Below are positions 32,072-35,758 of a DNA stretch of 35,758 bases, piece by piece. The DNA is from an uncultured Eubacteriales bacterium (GTDB lineage Bacteria; Bacillota; Clostridia; Christensenellales; Aristaeellaceae). The notes beneath the pieces are model-generated. The model searched no databases. It saw only the letters and a program-made list of their open reading frames with translations, and had not been told where the DNA came from. The translations under genes and the position numbers were made by a program. Positions within the stretch are counted from its first letter, which is position 1, and the number at the start of each line of letters is the position of its first letter. The stretch lies in contig CACWLP010000023.1 in assembly GCA_902761755.1 (NCBI GenBank), forward strand, positions 1 through 35,758, in the 5' to 3' direction.

Positions 32072-33161
32072 ATGCCCTGGGGCGGCTGCGCCGGTCCCGC
32101 CCTGTCTGCTGGTAATAGTCGGCCTTATCCCTGTACATATTCTGGTCGGAGGCCTGCAGCGCGTCCTCCAGGCTGCTGTCCTTTTCCTTCATGGCATACC
32201 CCGTGGAAATGCTGTACCCGGCCCCGGCCACGCCGTCTTTGATGGCTTTCACGGTTTTTTCAACGGCTTCCTCGTCCCGGTGCAGGAACAGGACCACAAA
32301 CTCGTCGCCGCCCACCCGGTATCCGATGGTATTGTGATCGCAAGCCTCATTGATGCACCGGCCGATCTCCGTCAGCGCCCGGTCCCCCGCCGCGTGGCCC
32401 TGCGTGTCGTTCAGTTTTTTCAGCCCGTTCATATCCAGGGAGGCCACGGCGGAAATATCCCTGGAGAGATGCTCGCCGTCGTCATAGAAGGCAAAGCGGT
32501 TCCGCAGCGACGTCAGCGGATCCAGGTAATTATCATGAGAGCGCAGGAAAACGAACAGGAACATGCTGGCGATCATCATCGCCTCGTTGAGATGGCAGCC
32601 GCCGAAAAACGCATCCACGGCGGACGCGGCCATGCACCCGATCACGCAGATGATCAGGATCCATCTTTCGGCCTTTTTTCCTTCATAGAAGCGCTGCCAG
32701 ACCAGCGCCAGGATCTGGATCATATAGATCAGGCCGATCACGAAAACGGCATAACCCAGCGGGCCGCGGACAAAATCGTAATCCGCGTCAAAGGAAAAAG
32801 CGATGGGCGAGAAGAACGCCGTCAGGTTCACCGCAAGATTCACCAGGAACAGGATCCAGATCTTCCACGACCGGCGTTCCGTCGGGCATACCACCAGCAG
32901 CAGCCCCACCGCCGCCATGGGCCGCAGCACATATCCGATCACGGAAAGCAGGGTGCGCCAGAAGCGCAGCGCCGGATCCAGGGCGGTGATGGTTTCAAGG
33001 ATATCCTCCATCGTCAGCAGAAAGCAGCAGATCAGGGTCAGCCAGAAAAAGCGCAGCTCCACGTCCCTGGCCTTTTTCTGGGCGTGCAGCTTGATCCCGC
33101 AGAGAAGAATCAGAAAAAGCGTCGTAAAATGCACGTTGATAAAGGAGCCAAAATCAAGCAT
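32070..33161 (-). CDS. Membrane GGDEF diguanylate cyclase
   Basis: A 363-residue protein with a multi-pass N-terminal membrane sensor (roughly six to eight segments over residues 5-205) and a C-terminal GGDEF domain. The domain has DPLTSLRNRFAF at its start, SLDMNGLKKLNDTQGHAAGDRAL, and an intact catalytic RVGGDEF loop (GGDEF 284-288). There is no RxxD inhibitory site just before the loop, so product feedback through that site is unlikely. It should make cyclic di-GMP in response to a membrane signal. The ATG at 33161 is chosen because GGGAGG lies 9 bases upstream; the TTG 24 bases further up has none. A promoter at 33220-33249 serves it, and repeat copy 2 follows its stop. Confidence 0.92.
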   Translation of the reverse strand: MLDFGSFINVHFTTLFLILLCGIKLHAQKKARDVELRFFWLTLICCFLLTMEDILETITALDPALRFWRTLLSVIGYVLRPMAAVGLLLVVCPTERRSWKIWILFLVNLAVNLTAFFSPIAFSFDADYDFVRGPLGYAVFVIGLIYMIQILALVWQRFYEGKKAERWILIICVIGCMAASAVDAFFGGCHLNEAMMIASMFLFVFLRSHDNYLDPLTSLRNRFAFYDDGEHLSRDISAVASLDMNGLKKLNDTQGHAAGDRALTEIGRCINEACDHNTIGYRVGGDEFVVLFLHRDEEAVEKTVKAIKDGVAGAGYSISTGYAMKEKDSSLEDALQASDQNMYRDKADYYQQTGRDRRSRPRA

Positions 33162-33219
33162 CCGATCCGTCCTCCCTTTCGGCAATCGTCCGCGGCAGGC
33201 CGGGAAGGCCTGTCATCTG

Positions 33220-33249
33220 ATTATACCATAACCGCCCCCCGGTTGTCCA
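33220..33249 (-). promoter_or_regulatory. Promoter of the GGDEF gene
   Basis: On the - strand, TGGACA (33244-33249) and TATAAT (33220-33225) are 18 bases apart. A perfect 6-bp hairpin CAGGCC/GGCCTG (33196-33212) falls at the very start of the expected leader. Confidence 0.7.
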
Positions 33250-33267
33250 TGCTCAGTTCCCCCGGAG

Positions 33268-33315
33268 AAGAAAAAGGAGGCCGCCCCCTGCCTGCCAGGG
33301 CGCGGTCCCCTTTTT
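33268..33315 (-). terminator. Terminator after the putative anti-sigma gene
   Basis: CCGCCCCCTG (33281-33290) pairs with CAGGGCGCGG (33296-33305) with one mismatch, extended by imperfect G/C pairing. Five A residues lie to the left (33271-33275) and five T residues to the right, so it could work in both directions. It lies 20 bases past the stop at 33336. Confidence 0.65.
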
Positions 33316-33335
33316 CGCTTCACACTCCCGTTTTT

Positions 33336-35066
33336 TTATCCGTTCCCCATGTTGGCGTGCTCCACCATCATTTCGCGAACGGTTTCCTGGCCGTCCTTTT
33401 CGTAAATCAGCTGGATGAACTGCACCCGGTAGCCGTCGGAAAGGAATTCGGGGTCGGTGGTGAACATGAAATCCCAGTCCAGCTGCCAGCAGCCGTTCTC
33501 CTTTTCGTCGTCAAACCGGCGATGCAGGAAGCCCACCTGATAATCCCCCAGCTTTTCCAGGGCGTCCGGGCCGTACCGGTCCGCCACGGCCTGCCGGGCG
33601 ATCTCCAGGGCCCGATCGTATTCGGCCCGGGAGGGCTGGGCATAGGGCTCGCCATACACGGCTAGCTTCACGTCCATGGGCCAGAAGTACAGGTTTTCGC
33701 CGTATTCCAGGATGGCCTGCTCTTCCTTCTGCGCCCGTTCCATCACCCGCTGCCGCGCAGTAATACCGGCCGGCGAAACCGCTGCCGGGGCCTGGTCAAG
33801 TAGGGAGAAGGGCACATACAGCATCATGGGATCGGCGTCCGGGCCGTAGGCATACGCCCGCTTCTCCAGCACCTGTCCGGTCATGCAGTCGATCTCCAGG
33901 CACCACACAGCGTCGTATTTGCCGCTCCGCTGCAGATCCTCCGCCCGGAGGATCACCCGGTGGTTCACCTTGTAGATGGGCCTGTCCCCGTCGGTGCAGC
34001 AGATCACGTGATCGTATACCTTGCCGGTGATCTCGCCGTAATTCATTTCTTTTAAGGCGATCTCTTTCGCCTCATCCGGGCTGACGGCCCCTTCCGGCGG
34101 CAGGCGGTAGCCCGCGTGCTGATACAGCCAGCCGCTGCGCCCGCCTGGATCGCAGTCCTTGATCTTCTCGCCGAACTCCGCCCAGGTTTCCACATCCCAA
34201 TTCGTGCAGGATCCGTCCCGGTTTTCCAGATCGTCCATGACGGAAACCCAGTCCTTCGCATCGGTACTCTCCAGATACGGGGCGCGCCAGGCCGCGGCGC
34301 CGCCGCCGTCCCGGCCGAAGGACGCATCGTAATCCACGCTGCCGGTACGCCGGTTTTCAAACCCGAATCTCCATTCGGCCCGCGGCGTGGGGATATCGGA
34401 ATCCTCATACAGATAGGTCAGGCAGAAGCTCTCGTTGATTTTCCATTCGCCGTCGCTTTCCGAGGGCAGCTTCACCCCGTAGGCGTTCTCCAGGATCTCC
34501 GCGGCCAGGGCCCGGGCTTCCGGCACGGTCATATCCCCGTCTCCGGGGAGCAGGTTCAGGTTTTCGTCCCACGCACCGATCTCCACCATCATTTCCCCGT
34601 ACCAATGCTGCTGCTCCACGCTCCATTCGTATTCGTTTCCGCCGAAAGCGGCCTTGCAGATTTCCTCGATGGTGTCCCTCTCCCAGTAGCCGTGGCCGGC
34701 GCGGAAGGCCTGCATCATGGTGGAGCCCTCGTCCAGGGTGATGCCGTTTTCGTTCAGGGTGCGGATCAGATTTTCCAGTTCCTCATGGGTATAGTTTTCC
34801 TGTCGGCTGCTCTGGGCCATGGGCACGGCCATTTCTTCCACGATCTGCTGCCCGGAAAGCAGCGCCGCCGCCAATGCGCCCCCGGCCAGCAGCAGGCTCA
34901 GGATCAGCGCCAGCACGAAGGCCAGCGGCATTTTCTTTTTATACATTTTTCTTCCCTCCATTGCGGTTTCGATCAGCCGATCCCGCTGGGCGGAGGACGT
35001 CTGCAGGGAGGACAGCTCCCGGTCCAGGGCATCCCGGACCTGTTCTTTCATGGTCAGTGCTTTCAC
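33336..35066 (-). CDS. Putative membrane anti-sigma factor with large PepSY-like extracellular part
   Basis: A 576-residue single-pass protein. The cytosolic N-terminus (1-45, MKEQVRDALDRELSSLQTSS...) would hold the sigma factor. One membrane segment lies at about 46-70 and a 500-residue extracellular region follows. That region contains PepSY-like units, e.g. SPDEAKEIALKEM...YKVNHRVIL...WCLEIDCMTGQVLEK, and similar stretches around 185-245 and 480-560. PepSY-like domains often occur in secreted or sensory proteins. The start is GTG 35066, overlapping the sigma factor stop (GTGA), with GGGAGG 9 bases upstream. Cotranscription with an ECF sigma gene and this topology make an anti-sigma role likely, although no classical zinc-binding anti-sigma motif is visible in the short cytosolic part. 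Confidence 0.75.
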   Translation of the reverse strand: MKALTMKEQVRDALDRELSSLQTSSAQRDRLIETAMEGRKMYKKKMPLAFVLALILSLLLAGGALAAALLSGQQIVEEMAVPMAQSSRQENYTHEELENLIRTLNENGITLDEGSTMMQAFRAGHGYWERDTIEEICKAAFGGNEYEWSVEQQHWYGEMMVEIGAWDENLNLLPGDGDMTVPEARALAAEILENAYGVKLPSESDGEWKINESFCLTYLYEDSDIPTPRAEWRFGFENRRTGSVDYDASFGRDGGGAAAWRAPYLESTDAKDWVSVMDDLENRDGSCTNWDVETWAEFGEKIKDCDPGGRSGWLYQHAGYRLPPEGAVSPDEAKEIALKEMNYGEITGKVYDHVICCTDGDRPIYKVNHRVILRAEDLQRSGKYDAVWCLEIDCMTGQVLEKRAYAYGPDADPMMLYVPFSLLDQAPAAVSPAGITARQRVMERAQKEEQAILEYGENLYFWPMDVKLAVYGEPYAQPSRAEYDRALEIARQAVADRYGPDALEKLGDYQVGFLHRRFDDEKENGCWQLDWDFMFTTDPEFLSDGYRVQFIQLIYEKDGQETVREMMVEHANMGNG

Positions 35067-35584
35067 AGGGTATCGCCTCCCTTCAGCGCGCGCCGGAGCG
35101 TCTCTTCCGCCCGGACCAGCCGCTTGTACGCGGTGGATTTGGGAATGCCCAGGGCCTGGGCCGTTTCCTGGATGGTCAGGTTCTGATAATAATGCAGCAG
35201 CACCACCTGCTTGAGCTTTTCCGGCAATCGCATCACATCCATGGTCAGCGCCCGGTCCTGCTCCTGCCGGGCCGTCAGCCGGGGCGGCAGGTCCTCCAGG
35301 GCCGTGCGCGCGTCCGTATGGCGGGCCCAGGCCAGCCGCCGGTAATCCTTGCAGGTGTTCACCGCGATCCGCATCAAGTAAGCCTTTTCATGGCCCGGGC
35401 CGTTTTTTTCAAACCGCGCCATGGCCTTCCAAGCCTTGAGAAACGTATCCTGCCGGGCATCCTGGGCCAGGTGCCTGTCCCCTAAGTACAGGAAACACAC
35501 CCGCAGCACGGCGTCCCCGTAGGCGTCCACCCATTCCTCCAGCCTTTTTGCCCGAACAGCGCCCGGTACCTCGGCGTGTTCCAC
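35063..35584 (-). CDS. ECF-type RNA polymerase sigma factor
   Basis: A 173-residue sigma factor. Region 2 (about 18-85) is EEWVDAYGDAVLRVCFLYLGDRHLAQDARQDTFLKAWKAM...YLMRIAVNTCKDYRR. Region 4 (about 115-168) is LPEKLKQVVLLHYYQNLTIQETAQALGIPKSTAYKRLVRAEETLRRAL, a typical helix-turn-helix. It starts at GTG 35584 with GGAGGAGG about 10 bases upstream. Its stop overlaps the anti-sigma gene start, the usual tight coupling of an ECF sigma factor and its regulator. It is clearly different from the sigma factor at 31252-31734. Repeat copy 3 begins 75 bases upstream of its start. Confidence 0.93.
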   Translation of the reverse strand: MEHAEVPGAVRAKRLEEWVDAYGDAVLRVCFLYLGDRHLAQDARQDTFLKAWKAMARFEKNGPGHEKAYLMRIAVNTCKDYRRLAWARHTDARTALEDLPPRLTARQEQDRALTMDVMRLPEKLKQVVLLHYYQNLTIQETAQALGIPKSTAYKRLVRAEETLRRALKGGDTL

Positions 35585-35658
35585 TTTTGTTTCGCCTCCT
35601 CCTCATCCGCGTTCACCTGTATAAACGCGGCGGGCGCCGCCTTTGTTTACCGCGGGAA

Positions 35659-35758
35659 GAAAAAAGGGGCTGTTGCACAGCCCCTTCGATCAAATGGATC
35701 CTCCATTTGATCGACTTAAAGCGCCTTTTCCTCTCGTCCCTGCGGGACTCCCGGGCGG
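35659..35758. repeat. Multi-hairpin intergenic repeat, copy 3 (cut by window end)
   Basis: The same orientation as copy 1, and it differs from it at only two positions over about 97 bases. Hairpin A is at 35664-35686, B at 35686-35714, and the left arm of C with GTCCC/GGGAC follows; the rest lies outside. The left A-tract (35659-35665) gives the same outward-facing terminator on the - strand. By analogy with copies 1 and 2, a - strand gene probably ends just to the right of the full element. Confidence 0.9.

Noticed and set aside
31932-33665. Long + strand open frame over repeat copy 2 and the GGDEF gene
   Set aside because: It starts in the repeat and is antisense to an intact GGDEF protein; the composition is that of a shadow frame.
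1-35758. rRNA, tRNA and riboswitches
   Set aside because: Scanning by eye found no rRNA-like or tRNA-like sequence and no convincing riboswitch; weak candidates may be missed without a covariance-model search.

Overview
The window looks like a chromosomal piece of a fairly high-GC member of the Clostridia, plausibly a gut or rumen lineage. The reasons are strong AGGAGG-type ribosome binding sites, perfect sigma-A promoters (TTGACA-17-TATAAT) before two operons, frequent GTG and TTG starts, SpoIIE/STAS/HATPase partner-switch proteins, an LCP protein, MBG (YDG) repeats and PqqD/radical-SAM peptide genes. The taxon is inference; no rRNA or tRNA gene was seen.

Layout. (1) 1-2187: 3' part of a secreted MBG-repeat protein, broken by a frameshift near 425. 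(2) 2217-9934: a partner-switch region. A CHASE2-SpoIIE phosphatase on the + strand converges on a - strand operon of two STAS antagonists, a DUF2156 acyltransferase-like protein, a MATE-type transporter fused to a degenerate HATPase domain, and a two-transmembrane sensor carrying both a SpoIIE phosphatase and an RsbW-like kinase. (3) 10170-15550 (-): an NHLM/NHLP-type peptide export operon: short HlyD-like protein, C39 peptidase ABC transporter, peptidase-less ABC transporter, and a secreted cystatin-like protein with an intact QVVAG motif. (4) 15979-24421 (+): a Wzz/BY-kinase, a 1951-residue secreted protein made of roughly 33-residue YD-like repeats, and an LCP-fold protein that has lost key ligand residues. 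(5) 24582-30859 (+): a ribosomal-peptide operon: Ser/His S26-like protease, PqqD, SPASM radical SAM enzyme, Cys/Gly-rich precursor, HprK-like kinase, a second peptide with a double-Gly leader and a CxxC...H...C core, a CPWC thioredoxin-like protein, an ABC exporter and a PPP-family phosphoesterase. (6) 31061-35584: an ECF sigma factor with a small coupled protein, a membrane GGDEF protein, and a second ECF sigma factor coupled to a large putative anti-sigma factor.

Three copies of one multi-hairpin intergenic repeat lie at 4157-4416, 31743-32071 and 35659-35758 (cut by the window end). Two sit between convergent genes. Their end hairpins carry outward-facing T-tracts, so either flanking transcript would run through the whole element before stopping.

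How the parts may work together (inference). The double-Gly peptide at 27596 is a natural candidate substrate for the C39 transporter encoded 13 kb away, for which no precursor lies next door. The cystatin-like protein is encoded with that papain-fold peptidase. The peptide operon contains both a kinase-like and a phosphatase-like protein, suggesting reversible phosphorylation. The partner-switch operon may control envelope chemistry through the DUF2156/MATE pair.
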